Positions 1 to 7,391 of a stretch of DNA of 15,190 bases are shown here, piece after piece. The DNA is from Armatimonadota bacterium (GTDB lineage Bacteria; Armatimonadota; DTGP01; JAHWJO01). Position numbers and translations under genes: made by a program. How positions within the stretch are numbered: position 1 is the first letter of the stretch; the number at the start of each line of letters is the position of its first letter. The DNA lies in NCBI GenBank assembly GCA_019348365.1, contig JAHWJO010000046.1, positions 1-15,190 of the forward strand. The letters run 5' to 3'. The notes under the pieces are model-generated. The model was not told the DNA's origin. It saw only the letters and a program-made list of their open reading frames with translations, and did not search any database.

Positions 1-1
1 C

Positions 2-2164
2 ATTGATGTCGTCCCCTGGCTCCACGATGACCTCCGCACCGCCCTCCGCGCCGCTTATCCGGACCACACGTTCACCCTCCCGGCCTTCCTCCAGTACCGC
101 TCCTGGGTCGGCGGGGACCGCGACGGCAACCCGAACGTCACTCCGGAGGTCACCTGGCGGACCCTCCTCTCCCACCGGGAATTGATCCTGAAGCACTATC
201 TCCGCAACGTCGCGGAGCTGAAGCGGGAGTACTCCCAGAGCATCCGACTCGTACCCATCACGGGAGAGTTGGAAGCATCGCTGGATCAGGACCGGCGGGA
301 GGTCCCCCTCGATCCCGAGCAGGCCAACCGACTCTCGCTGGAGCCGTACGCCCTCAAGCTTGCCTTCGTCCAGACGCGTCTGGAAGCCACCCTCAACCAC
401 CTCCGCTCCCTGAGCGACTTCAACGAAGTCGGACCGGCCTTCCACGCGGAGCCCCCGGCCTACCCCTCCGCCGAGCCGTTCCTTCAGGACCTGTTGATCC
501 TCCAGTACAGCCTCCGCCAGCACCACTCGTCGCACCTCGCCGACGAAGGGGGGCTGGGCCATCTCATCGTCCAGGCCCGCTCCTTCGGGTTCCACCTCGC
601 CTCGCTGGACGTGCGCCAGCACAGCGACGAGCACACTCCCCTCCTCGACGAGATCATCGCGGCGGCGCGGGTCCTCCCCGACGGCGCGCGCTACAGCGAT
701 CTTGAAGAAGCGGAGAAGGTCCGCGTGCTGACCCAGGAGTTGTGCAGCCCGCGCCCGCTGCTCCCCCGCAACTGGCAGGGATCGCCCGACGCGATGGCCG
801 GGATCGCCGTCTTCGACGTGATCCGCCATTCTCGCCAGTACCTCTCCACCGACTCCGTCAACGCCTACATCATCAGCATGACCCACGGCATTAGCGACAT
901 CCTCGAAGTGCTGCTGCTGGCGAAGGAGACCGGGCTGGTCCGCTGGCGGGCATCGGAGGAGGGACATGCGCTGGAAAGCGATCTCGACATCGTGCCCCTC
1001 TTCGAGACCATCGAGGACCTGGAGTGCTGCGGCGAGCTCATGGCCGAGCTGTTCGAGAACGGCGCGTATCGGGATCACCTCCAGGCGCGGGGCTTCTTCC
1101 AGGAGATCATGCTGGGTTACTCGGACAGCAACAAGGACGGCGGCTATCTCACCGCCAACTGGTCGCTTCAGGATACCCAGGGGCGGCTGGCGGAGGTCTG
1201 CCGGAAGGCGGGGGTCACGCTCCGGCTCTTCCATGGCCGGGGCGGGACCGTGGGCCGGGGCGGAGGCCGCGCCAACCGGGCGATCATGGCCCAGCCGCCC
1301 GGCAGCTTCGACGGGCGCATCCGGTTCACCGAACAGGGCGAGGTTGCGTCGTTCCGCTACAGCTTCCCGCCCATCGCCCACCGCCACCTCGAACAGATCG
1401 TGAGCGCCGTCCTCCTCGCTACGACGAACATTCCCGAGCCGGCGAAAGTCCGGGACGAGTGGCGGGACGCGATGGCTCGCATGGCGGACGATTCCAAACG
1501 GACGTACCGTTCCCTCGTCTACGAGGACCCCGACTTCTGGGACTTCTACACCCAGGCGACGCCGATCCGCCACATCAGCCGCCTGCCCATCACCTCCCGG
1601 CCCACCTTCCGGCCGGGCCGCCAGCTCGTCGGCCTCGAAGGGCTGCGGGCGATCCCGTGGGTCTTCGCGTGGATCCAGAGCCGGTACGTCGTGCCGGGCT
1701 GGTACGGGATGGGCAGCGCCCTCTCCGCTTTTGCGGAACAGAACCCTCACCATCTGGAAATCCTCCAGCAGATGTACCATGAATGGGCCTTCTTCCGCAC
1801 TGTGGTGGACAACGCGCAGCTGGAGCTGGTGCGGGCGCACCTGCCCACGGCGGCCAGCTACGCCGCCCGCGTTGAGCCCAAAGAGTTGGGTGAGCGCATC
1901 CATGGCCGCATCGTGGAGGAGTACCGGCTCGCCCACGAGTGGATATTGAAAGTGACTCAGAATGACGAGCTGCTCCCGAACGCTCATGTCATCCGCCACA
2001 CCGTCGAGATGCGGAACCCGGCGGTGGAGCCGCTCAGTAAGATCCAGGTCGCGCTGCTCGAAATCTGGGATCGCATGGAGGAAGAGGAGCAGACTCCCGC
2101 CTGGCGAGACGCCATCCTCCTCAGCATCACCGGCATCGCCGCTGCCATGCAGAGCACCGGGTAG
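2..2164 (+). CDS. ppc: Phosphoenolpyruvate carboxylase, 5'-truncated by the window edge
   Basis: Cytosolic anaplerotic enzyme that carboxylates phosphoenolpyruvate with bicarbonate to oxaloacetate, feeding the TCA cycle and aspartate-family amino acids. The frame is open from base 2, giving 720 residues without a start. Family enzymes are roughly 880-930 residues, so about 170-200 N-terminal residues, including the TAHPTE histidine region, lie outside. Visible motifs in order: GGDRDGNPNVT near residue 37 of the fragment, LGYSDSNKDGG near 371 (catalytic), the glycine-rich FHGRGGTVGRGGG loop near 410, and QGEVASFRYSF near 445. It ends in QSTG, close to the usual C-terminal (Q/R)NTG. An internal ATT at 182 is a possible but unneeded start, because the conserved motif upstream of it is in frame. 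No frameshift or missing catalytic residue is seen in the part present. The following gene starts 242 bp later, so this is probably the end of its transcript, although no convincing terminator was found. Confidence 0.97.
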   Translation: MDVVPWLHDDLRTALRAAYPDHTFTLPAFLQYRSWVGGDRDGNPNVTPEVTWRTLLSHRELILKHYLRNVAELKREYSQSIRLVPITGELEASLDQDRREVPLDPEQANRLSLEPYALKLAFVQTRLEATLNHLRSLSDFNEVGPAFHAEPPAYPSAEPFLQDLLILQYSLRQHHSSHLADEGGLGHLIVQARSFGFHLASLDVRQHSDEHTPLLDEIIAAARVLPDGARYSDLEEAEKVRVLTQELCSPRPLLPRNWQGSPDAMAGIAVFDVIRHSRQYLSTDSVNAYIISMTHGISDILEVLLLAKETGLVRWRASEEGHALESDLDIVPLFETIEDLECCGELMAELFENGAYRDHLQARGFFQEIMLGYSDSNKDGGYLTANWSLQDTQGRLAEVCRKAGVTLRLFHGRGGTVGRGGGRANRAIMAQPPGSFDGRIRFTEQGEVASFRYSFPPIAHRHLEQIVSAVLLATTNIPEPAKVRDEWRDAMARMADDSKRTYRSLVYEDPDFWDFYTQATPIRHISRLPITSRPTFRPGRQLVGLEGLRAIPWVFAWIQSRYVVPGWYGMGSALSAFAEQNPHHLEILQQMYHEWAFFRTVVDNAQLELVRAHLPTAASYAARVEPKELGERIHGRIVEEYRLAHEWILKVTQNDELLPNAHVIRHTVEMRNPAVEPLSKIQVALLEIWDRMEEEEQTPAWRDAILLSITGIAAAMQSTG

Positions 2165-2406
2165 GGGGAGTTGGGAAATCGGGGTGTTGGGTGAGGGCGA
2201 ATTCCCGTGAGGAACTTGCACCCAAATCCGCTCCCAACGGTGTATGATGGAAACGAGATGAATCGCGAGTGTTAGCCGCATTCCCGCTGCGACAACGACT
2301 CGCGCATTTCCATCACCCGTCTGATCCGCCCCGTTTGATCCTCTCGATCAACGGTTGAATCACCGTTTCCCTCGCTGTACCGTTGTACCTGCGAAGGAGG
2401 TCTACG
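2165..2406 (+). promoter_or_regulatory. Intergenic leader of the TPR/M48 unit: possible -10 box and hairpins
   Basis: No gene is seen here. A possible -10 box, TATGAT, lies at 2243-2248, but no -35 sits at the normal distance (TTGCAC at 2216-2221 is 21 bp away). Downstream are several inverted repeats: CGCGAGT (2264-2270) with ACTCGCG (2298-2304), with a nested CGCA/TGCG pair inside; TGATC (2336-2340) with GATCA (2346-2350); and AACGGT (2350-2355) with ACCGTT (2362-2367). The last competes with the shorter pair TCAAC/GTTGA at 2348-2358. If transcription starts near 2255, the leader would be about 150 nt and structured. A function as a regulator is inference only. The stretch 2170-2199 is a degenerate G-rich run with a loose 7-bp rhythm (GTTGGGA, GTGTTGG). 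Confidence 0.3.
2394..2401 (+). promoter_or_regulatory. Ribosome binding site that fixes a TTG start for the TPR gene
   Basis: AAGGAGGT is a full-length match to the anti-Shine-Dalgarno sequence. It sits 5 nt before TTG at 2407. An upstream in-frame TTG at 2383 lies before this site and has no comparable ribosome binding site, so 2407 is preferred. Confidence 0.8.
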
Positions 2407-4776
2407 TTGTCTGCCGGACCTTCAGCGCGGCTCCTCCCCCTTGCCGTTTGCTGTGCACTCCTCTCCCTCTCTCCCGTACGGGCCGCCTCGCCTCCTGCCG
2501 ACCCGAACGCGAGTCCCTCTCCCAACGCTCAACACCCAGCGCCCAACGCTCAACGCTCAACGTCCGAAGCCCAACGCCCCGCACCGCTCACGGATTGGGG
2601 GCGGGTGATCGGGACCGTTTTTGATGCGGAAACCGAGAAGCCGATCCCCGGCGCGCGGGTGACCCTCCTCCCTCCGCCCGGCGCGGCCCGGAAAGAGGAC
2701 AAGAAGCTCTCCGGCCTCTCCGGTTCCATCGGCGAATACGATCTCCGCGCGCCGCTGGGCCAGAAAAAGACGAAGCTCCACTGGGGACGACTCCTCATGA
2801 CCAACGTCCTCGCGCTCGCCAACCCGCGCGGCGTCACCACCGAGACTCGGTTCGTTGAAGTCTCCTCCTTCAGCGTCCGGGTGGAGAAGGACGACTACCT
2901 CCCCTATGAAGGCCCCGTCTCCGTGGCGGACACCCGGCCCGAGCGGTTCGCGGTGTACCTCCGCAATGTCTACCTCGCGCCGGAGGGCAGCGAGCGCCGC
3001 AGCGTCGCGCCAGACGACCGCCCCCGCGAGATCTTCAAGGCGTTCACCCTCGCCCCCGCCGTTGCCAAGCCGGGCGAGAAAGTCACCTTCCGAGCCCACT
3101 TCCTCCTCCCCAACGATCTGGGAATCAACTTCCGCGCCTCCGCCGGGGGATACCGGGACCTCATCCCGAAGGAGTTCGGACTGCCGCAGGTCGCCGCGAA
3201 GAAGGGGGACGGCCTGAACGTCTACTTCGAGAAAGAAGTGAAGATCCCCGCCGAGCCGGAGGATTACCAGGATCGGTACACCCTTTCGTTCAGCCGGGAC
3301 GGGCGGGACGTGCCGGTGGACGCGCCGGAGCTGCTGCTTCAGGTCATCACCGACGAGGCGGACCGCCCCGCCGCCGAAGCCCTCGTCCGCGCCGACGAGC
3401 TTTCCCGCAACGGCGACTACGCCGGAGCTCTCGACGTGGCTCTCGACGCGGCGAAGTCTCGGCCCGGCTATCGGCCTGCGTGGCTCTACGCCTCCCGTCT
3501 CGCGGTTCGGCTCCACCGGTGGGACGTGGCCGCCGACGCCGCGAAGCGCGTGATGGACGCCGGGGGAACCGGGGCCGAAGAGGCGTACGACACCTACGCC
3601 GAAGCCGCCCTCGAATCCGGCGTGATGACGGGCGCGCAGCTGAAAGAGATGCTCGCTCCGCTGGAGAAGGCGATCCCCAAAAAGCCGAAGAGCCGGAAGG
3701 AGCGCGCGGAAGGGTACTGGAACCGCGCGATGGGCCGAGCCGCTCTCGCCGCCGGGGCGTACGACGATGCCGCGCTCCACTTCGGGAAGGCCGCGCTCCG
3801 CATCCACGTCCCCGCGCCGCTCCTCCAGGACCTCCGGGTGCGGCAGGCCGAGGCCGCGTACGCCGCACGGCCCGACGCGAGCACCCGGCTGAACCTCGCG
3901 CGGGCGCTCCTCGACGCGGGGCGCGGGACCGAAGCCCTCCCCCACTTCCGGGCGGCGGCGGACGTGCAGCCGGAGAACCCCTGGGTCCGCCTCGACCTCG
4001 CGGAAGCGCTACTCGACGAGGGACAGACGGAAGACGCCCTCCCGGAGCTGGAGAAGGTCGCCGCCCTCTCCCCCGAAAACGCGGAGGTGCAGAGCACGCT
4101 GGGGGACACCCTCTTCCGACTCCGCCGGTATGACGCCGCTATTGAGCCCCTGAAGAAGGCGCTGGTGAGCAGCGAGCACAACGGCGACCTGCGGCTCCGG
4201 TATGGCGCGGCCCTCTACGCGAGCGGCCGGGAAGAAAAAGCATTGGAGGAGCTGGCTCACGGCTCGCAGCTCCTCCGCGCCAAGCCCGAAGTCCGCGACG
4301 ACCTCACGCCGACGCCATGGGGCGTCTTCTTCACCACCCCCAAGCGGCGGTCGGCGGCGGGGTTCCAGACCCTCGACGCGCGGCATGCCCACCGGCTCCT
4401 CCGCGCTCACGAGCGGCTGGCGGAACGTCCCGATGATCCGGACGCGCGGATCGATGCCGCGATGTCGCTGGCGGGGCTGGGCGCGTACGATTCTTCGCTC
4501 CGGATATTGGCGAAGCTCCCCCCGGCGCGCGCCGATTCGCCCCCGGTCCTGCGGGTCCGCGCCATGGCCGAAGAAGCGCGGGAGGACTGGACGGCGGCCC
4601 GTAAAACCTGGCGAGCGGTCATGGCCGCGGCCCCGGAGGATACTGAGGCCCGCCGCCACACCGCCCGGATTGCGGCCATGCTGGACGGCCCCGACGCCGC
4701 CCGGCTGGCCCTGAACGCCGATCTCCCCATGACCCCAGACACATTGCCGGAAGGGAGGATGACCCTGTGGGACTGA
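2407..4776 (+). CDS. Secreted TPR-repeat protein with N-terminal carboxypeptidase-regulatory-like domain
   Basis: Predicted exported scaffold protein of 789 residues; substrate unknown. It begins with a Sec signal peptide (hydrophobic core LLPLAVCCALLSL, then VRAAS, cleavage near residue 27). A Pro/Ala/Asn/Gln/Ser linker encoded by a 7-bp tandem repeat follows (about 34-58). Residues about 66-185 resemble a carboxypeptidase-regulatory-like beta-sandwich (GTVFDAETEKPIPGARVTL). A less recognisable region follows to about 320. The rest, about 325-770, is helical TPR repeats with typical Asp-Tyr-Ala-Leu and Pro-Glu-Asn turns (for example near 490-610). The TTG start is chosen from the AAGGAGGT site 5 nt upstream. 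The stop overlaps the start of the M48 protease gene by 10 bp, so the two are probably co-translated. M48-TPR partnership is known in the E. coli outer-membrane quality-control protease BepA, where both parts are one protein. A similar envelope role here is inference. Confidence 0.85.
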   Translation: MSAGPSARLLPLAVCCALLSLSPVRAASPPADPNASPSPNAQHPAPNAQRSTSEAQRPAPLTDWGRVIGTVFDAETEKPIPGARVTLLPPPGAARKEDKKLSGLSGSIGEYDLRAPLGQKKTKLHWGRLLMTNVLALANPRGVTTETRFVEVSSFSVRVEKDDYLPYEGPVSVADTRPERFAVYLRNVYLAPEGSERRSVAPDDRPREIFKAFTLAPAVAKPGEKVTFRAHFLLPNDLGINFRASAGGYRDLIPKEFGLPQVAAKKGDGLNVYFEKEVKIPAEPEDYQDRYTLSFSRDGRDVPVDAPELLLQVITDEADRPAAEALVRADELSRNGDYAGALDVALDAAKSRPGYRPAWLYASRLAVRLHRWDVAADAAKRVMDAGGTGAEEAYDTYAEAALESGVMTGAQLKEMLAPLEKAIPKKPKSRKERAEGYWNRAMGRAALAAGAYDDAALHFGKAALRIHVPAPLLQDLRVRQAEAAYAARPDASTRLNLARALLDAGRGTEALPHFRAAADVQPENPWVRLDLAEALLDEGQTEDALPELEKVAALSPENAEVQSTLGDTLFRLRRYDAAIEPLKKALVSSEHNGDLRLRYGAALYASGREEKALEELAHGSQLLRAKPEVRDDLTPTPWGVFFTTPKRRSAAGFQTLDARHAHRLLRAHERLAERPDDPDARIDAAMSLAGLGAYDSSLRILAKLPPARADSPPVLRVRAMAEEAREDWTAARKTWRAVMAAAPEDTEARRHTARIAAMLDGPDAARLALNADLPMTPDTLPEGRMTLWD
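2523..2578 (+). repeat. Heptanucleotide tandem repeat inside the TPR gene
   Basis: Eight consecutive 7-bp units of consensus CAACGCY: three exact CAACGCT units (2523, 2544, 2551) and degenerate ones such as CAACACC (2530), CAGCGCC (2537), CAACGTC (2558) and CAACGCC (2572). A weaker heptad rhythm extends upstream from about 2502. Because 7 is not a multiple of 3, three units (21 bp) encode one 7-residue period, seen as NAQHPAP then NAQRSTS. The repeat lies right after the signal peptide, in a linker that should tolerate length change in 21-bp steps. Similar short tandemly repeated heptamers are known between genes in cyanobacteria and other bacteria. Placement inside a gene is less usual. Confidence 0.85.
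4751..4760 (+). promoter_or_regulatory. Ribosome binding site for the M48 gene, inside the end of the TPR gene
   Basis: AAGGGAGGAT lies within the last codons of the TPR gene and supports GTG at 4767 as the start, with 8 nt between GGGAGG (4753-4758) and the GTG. Later in-frame ATG codons at 4785 and 4791 would be too far from it. Confidence 0.7.
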
Positions 4777-6056
4777 TCCATCGAATGAAAATGAAAGGGT
4801 GGAAGACCCTCCCTCTGCGGGCGCTTCTCCCGGCGCTCCTCCTCGCCCTCGCGCCCGGTATGACGCACGCCGCGCCGAAGGTCATCACCGAAGGCGACGA
4901 GATCCGGCTGGGCAAGGATGCGTCGGCGGAGTTTGAGCGGGAGATGAAGATCAGCACCGACCCGGTCATGAACGCGAAGGTCCGGCGGATCGGACGGCGG
5001 CTCGCGGCGGTCAGCGACCGCCCCGGCCTCCCCTACCAGTTCAAGGTGGTGGACACGCCGGAGATCAATGCGGTCGCGTTCCCCGGCGGGTTCATCTACA
5101 TCTTCCAGGGACTCATCGACGTGATGCCGAGCGACGACGCCCTGGCCGCCATCATCGGCCACGAGATCACCCACGCCACCGAACGCCACTGGGCGGAGGG
5201 CACCGAGCGCGACTGGCTCCTCTCGCTGGCCTCTATCCTGCTGGTGAAGACGCCGCTCGCGTCCGCCGGGTCGTTCGCCGGGCGCACCCTCCTCGCGCTC
5301 GACTACAGCCGGAGCGCCGAGACCGAAGCGGACCGCAAGGGCTTCGAGTTCCTCGTCAACGCCGGGTACGACCCGCGCGGGGCGGCGCAGGCGTGGGATG
5401 CGATCATGCGCTTCAGCCCCAATAAGAAAAAGATCCCGGCGCTCCTCCGCACCCATCCTGTGGATAAGACCCGGCTGGCGAACCTTCAGCGCATGGGAGA
5501 AGAAGCGATGGAGAACCGTCCTCCGGCTCCGGCGCTCCCTCCCGACGCGCTCGCCGGAAGCCTGTCCCCTGCCCTCGCCGTCCCCGAATCGCCATGGATC
5601 CCCCTCCGGCCCGGCTCCCGGTGGACCTACCGTGCGGTTGGGGCGGGGGGGCAGGTGCAGCGTTCGGAATGGCGAGTGACGGGGCTCGTTCCCGATTCAC
5701 CCGGCGCGGTACAACTGGAGATCTCCTTACCGGGTGCGGTGGACCTGGACCCCTGGGCGCGGGTCACGGCGCAGGGCATGGAGTTCCGCCTTCGCCCCAA
5801 CGACCCGGACTCGGCGTGGAAGCTGGACACGCCGTTGCCCGCGACGGTGATGGCGGAAGAAGAAGTGACGGTTCCGGCGGGCACGTTCCGATGCGCGCGG
5901 GTGGAGAAGCCGGCGGGAGAGGGCCATACCGTCACCCTCTGGGTCTCACCGGGGGTGGGGGTGGTGAAGCGCCGCTTTCAGCCGAGCGGACTGACGGAAG
6001 AGCTGGAGTCGTTTGAACTCCCCTCCCCTGCCCAGGCGAGGGGGGCAGACGGGTAG
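4767..6056 (+). CDS. Secreted M48-family zinc metalloprotease with C-terminal beta-rich domain
   Basis: Predicted exported zinc endopeptidase, 429 residues from a GTG start. A signal peptide spans residues about 1-35 (LLPALLLALAPGMTHA). The peptidase M48 domain covers about 45-245: an NAVAFPGGFIYIFQGL strand, the zinc motif HEITH (His132, Glu133, His136), the third-ligand motif ETEADRKG (Glu185), and the RTHPVDKTR segment near 229 typical of the family. After a Pro-rich linker (about 251-272) comes a further 150-residue domain starting PLRPGSRWTYR and containing VPAGTFRCARVE and LWVSPGVGVVKR. This resembles uncharacterised beta-rich domains of secreted proteins and is not part of normal M48 enzymes. 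The 10-bp overlap with the TPR gene indicates translational coupling. BepA/LoiP-type envelope protein quality control is a reasonable inference. No lipobox was seen. Confidence 0.9.
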   Translation: MGLIHRMKMKGWKTLPLRALLPALLLALAPGMTHAAPKVITEGDEIRLGKDASAEFEREMKISTDPVMNAKVRRIGRRLAAVSDRPGLPYQFKVVDTPEINAVAFPGGFIYIFQGLIDVMPSDDALAAIIGHEITHATERHWAEGTERDWLLSLASILLVKTPLASAGSFAGRTLLALDYSRSAETEADRKGFEFLVNAGYDPRGAAQAWDAIMRFSPNKKKIPALLRTHPVDKTRLANLQRMGEEAMENRPPAPALPPDALAGSLSPALAVPESPWIPLRPGSRWTYRAVGAGGQVQRSEWRVTGLVPDSPGAVQLEISLPGAVDLDPWARVTAQGMEFRLRPNDPDSAWKLDTPLPATVMAEEEVTVPAGTFRCARVEKPAGEGHTVTLWVSPGVGVVKRRFQPSGLTEELESFELPSPAQARGADG

Positions 6057-6140
6057 GAGAAGCGGAGGGCATCTGTAATATAATGCCTCCGTCATTCCCA
6101 GCTAAAAGACTCCCTCCCGTGTCACTCTGACTCTCTCCTC

Positions 6141-6219
6141 TGTCATACTGAGCAAAGCGAAGACTCTGAGTTTCCTCCTTATCTCTAAACGCAGAGTCTT
6201 CGCGCCGCTCAGAATGACA
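6141..6219. repeat. 79-bp inverted-repeat (MITE-like) element between convergent genes
   Basis: Two 28-bp arms, 6141-6168 and 6192-6219, are inverted copies matching at 24 of 28 positions by my count. The shared end reads TGTCATxCTGAGC and the inner end CGAAGACTCTG. The 23-bp loop is AT-richer. Partial direct copies of the end lie just outside (TGTCACTCTGAC at 6120-6131 and GTCATTCCCAGC at 6091-6102). The pattern, with its translated signature CHSER...FAQYD on the minus strand, is one I recognise as a dispersed intergenic repeat in many bacterial genomes. It sits between the convergent M48 and threonine synthase genes, so it may act as a terminator in both directions. No transposase is present. 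Confidence 0.8.
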
Positions 6220-6250
6220 GAATTTACAATCTTGTGGGTGTATCACTGAA

Positions 6251-7369
6251 TCATGGATGTCGCGACAGCTTGAGCATCTTCTCGGTAGCCTTGAGGCCGT
6301 GCCCGGTGAGCGGCGCGATGACCGCCTCTTCCGGGCCTGTCGGCAGTTTTCTGAACCCGGCCAGCGCCACCGCCGCCGTCGGCTCGACGTAGAAACCCTT
6401 TCGGCAGAGGTCAAAGAGCGCCGACTCGATCTCCTCATCCGTCACAGCGATGACCTCCCCGCCCGTCTCATGGAGGAGAGAGAGCATCTGCCGCGCCCGC
6501 GCGGGCTCCGCAATGGCGATCCCCTCCGCCAGCGTCTCTTTCATTTCAGGCGGTGAAGAAAAGCCTCTCCCTTCCTGATCGGCGCGATAGAGCGGGGCGC
6601 AGTTTCCTGCCTGCACCGCGATCAGCCTCGGCAGCCGGGGGATCTGCCCTGCCGCGTACAGCTCCCGGAATCCCAGCGCCGCCCCGATGAGGAGCGTCCC
6701 GTTCCCGGTCGGCACGATGACCGTGTCCGGCGCGCGGAATCCGAGCTGCTCCCACACCTCGTACGCGAAGGTCTTGGTGCCGTGGAAGAAGATCGGGTTC
6801 CAGACGTGGCTGGCGTAAAAGACGTGTTCCGCCGCTTCTCTCGCCGCGCGGGCGGTCTTCTCGCGGGAGCCCGGCACCCTTTGGAGGGTTGCGCCGTACC
6901 GCTCGATCTGCGCGAGCTTGGCGGGAGAGGTCGATTCCGGCACGTAGATGTCGCAGGCGATCCCCGCCCGCGCGCCGTACGCCGCGACGGCGCACCCCGC
7001 GTTCCCCGAAGAATCCTCCACGACCCGCTCCACGCCGAGAGCTTTCGCGTGGCTCATCATGACCGCCGCCCCGCGATCCTTGAAGGAGCCGGTGGGGAAG
7101 AGGAACTCCAGCTTGACGAGGAGCCGCCGACCGTCGAACTCCGCCTCGACGAGCGGGGTGAACCCCTCATCGAAGGTGACGGTCCCGGCCTCCGGGTCGA
7201 GGGGCAGGGCTTCCCGGTAGCGCCAGAGGGTCGGCTTCCGGTCTTTCAGCGCCTCCCGGTTGAACTGGCCCGTAAAATCGAGATCCAGCAGCCCGCCGCA
7301 ATCGCACCGCCATCGGAGGTCATTCAGGGGATAGGTCGCCTTACATTCTTGGCACGTTAATCCGTTCAT
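6251..7369 (-). CDS. thrC: Threonine synthase (PLP-dependent, fold type II)
   Basis: Cytosolic enzyme converting O-phosphohomoserine to threonine, the last step of threonine biosynthesis; 372 residues, a normal length for the short class of the family. An N-terminal zinc-ribbon-like segment has Cys6, Cys9, Cys22 and Cys24 (CQECK...CDCGG). The PLP lysine is Lys97 in PTGSFKDRG. The substrate/cofactor loop SSGNAG is at 120-125 and the phosphate-binding glycine loop TGNGT at 221-225. Other PLP enzymes of this fold (cysteate synthase, threonine dehydratase-like proteins) share these motifs, so threonine synthase is likely but not proven by motif alone. The start ATG has only a weak GGATGAG upstream. 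It lies 22 bp after the stop of the CehA/McbA-like gene, suggesting a shared transcript. No threonine operon partners (thrA, thrB) are present in the window. Confidence 0.88.
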   Translation of the reverse strand: MNGLTCQECKATYPLNDLRWRCDCGGLLDLDFTGQFNREALKDRKPTLWRYREALPLDPEAGTVTFDEGFTPLVEAEFDGRRLLVKLEFLFPTGSFKDRGAAVMMSHAKALGVERVVEDSSGNAGCAVAAYGARAGIACDIYVPESTSPAKLAQIERYGATLQRVPGSREKTARAAREAAEHVFYASHVWNPIFFHGTKTFAYEVWEQLGFRAPDTVIVPTGNGTLLIGAALGFRELYAAGQIPRLPRLIAVQAGNCAPLYRADQEGRGFSSPPEMKETLAEGIAIAEPARARQMLSLLHETGGEVIAVTDEEIESALFDLCRKGFYVEPTAAVALAGFRKLPTGPEEAVIAPLTGHGLKATEKMLKLSRHP

Positions 7370-7391
7370 TCAATCTCATCCACGTGTTTCA

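Noticed and set aside
2557..3945. 462-codon open frame on the minus strand within the TPR gene
   Set aside because: Low-complexity Arg/Gly/Glu composition, no motif and no ribosome site. It is a shadow of the TPR gene.
6079..6084. Perfect TATAAT sequence in the convergent gap
   Set aside because: No -35 at a suitable distance and no plus-strand gene downstream before the end of the convergent threonine synthase.
5932..6438. 168-codon minus-strand frame across the 79-bp inverted repeat
   Set aside because: The recognisable CHSER...FAQYD stretch is the usual chance translation of this dispersed repeat, and the rest is antisense or shadow sequence.
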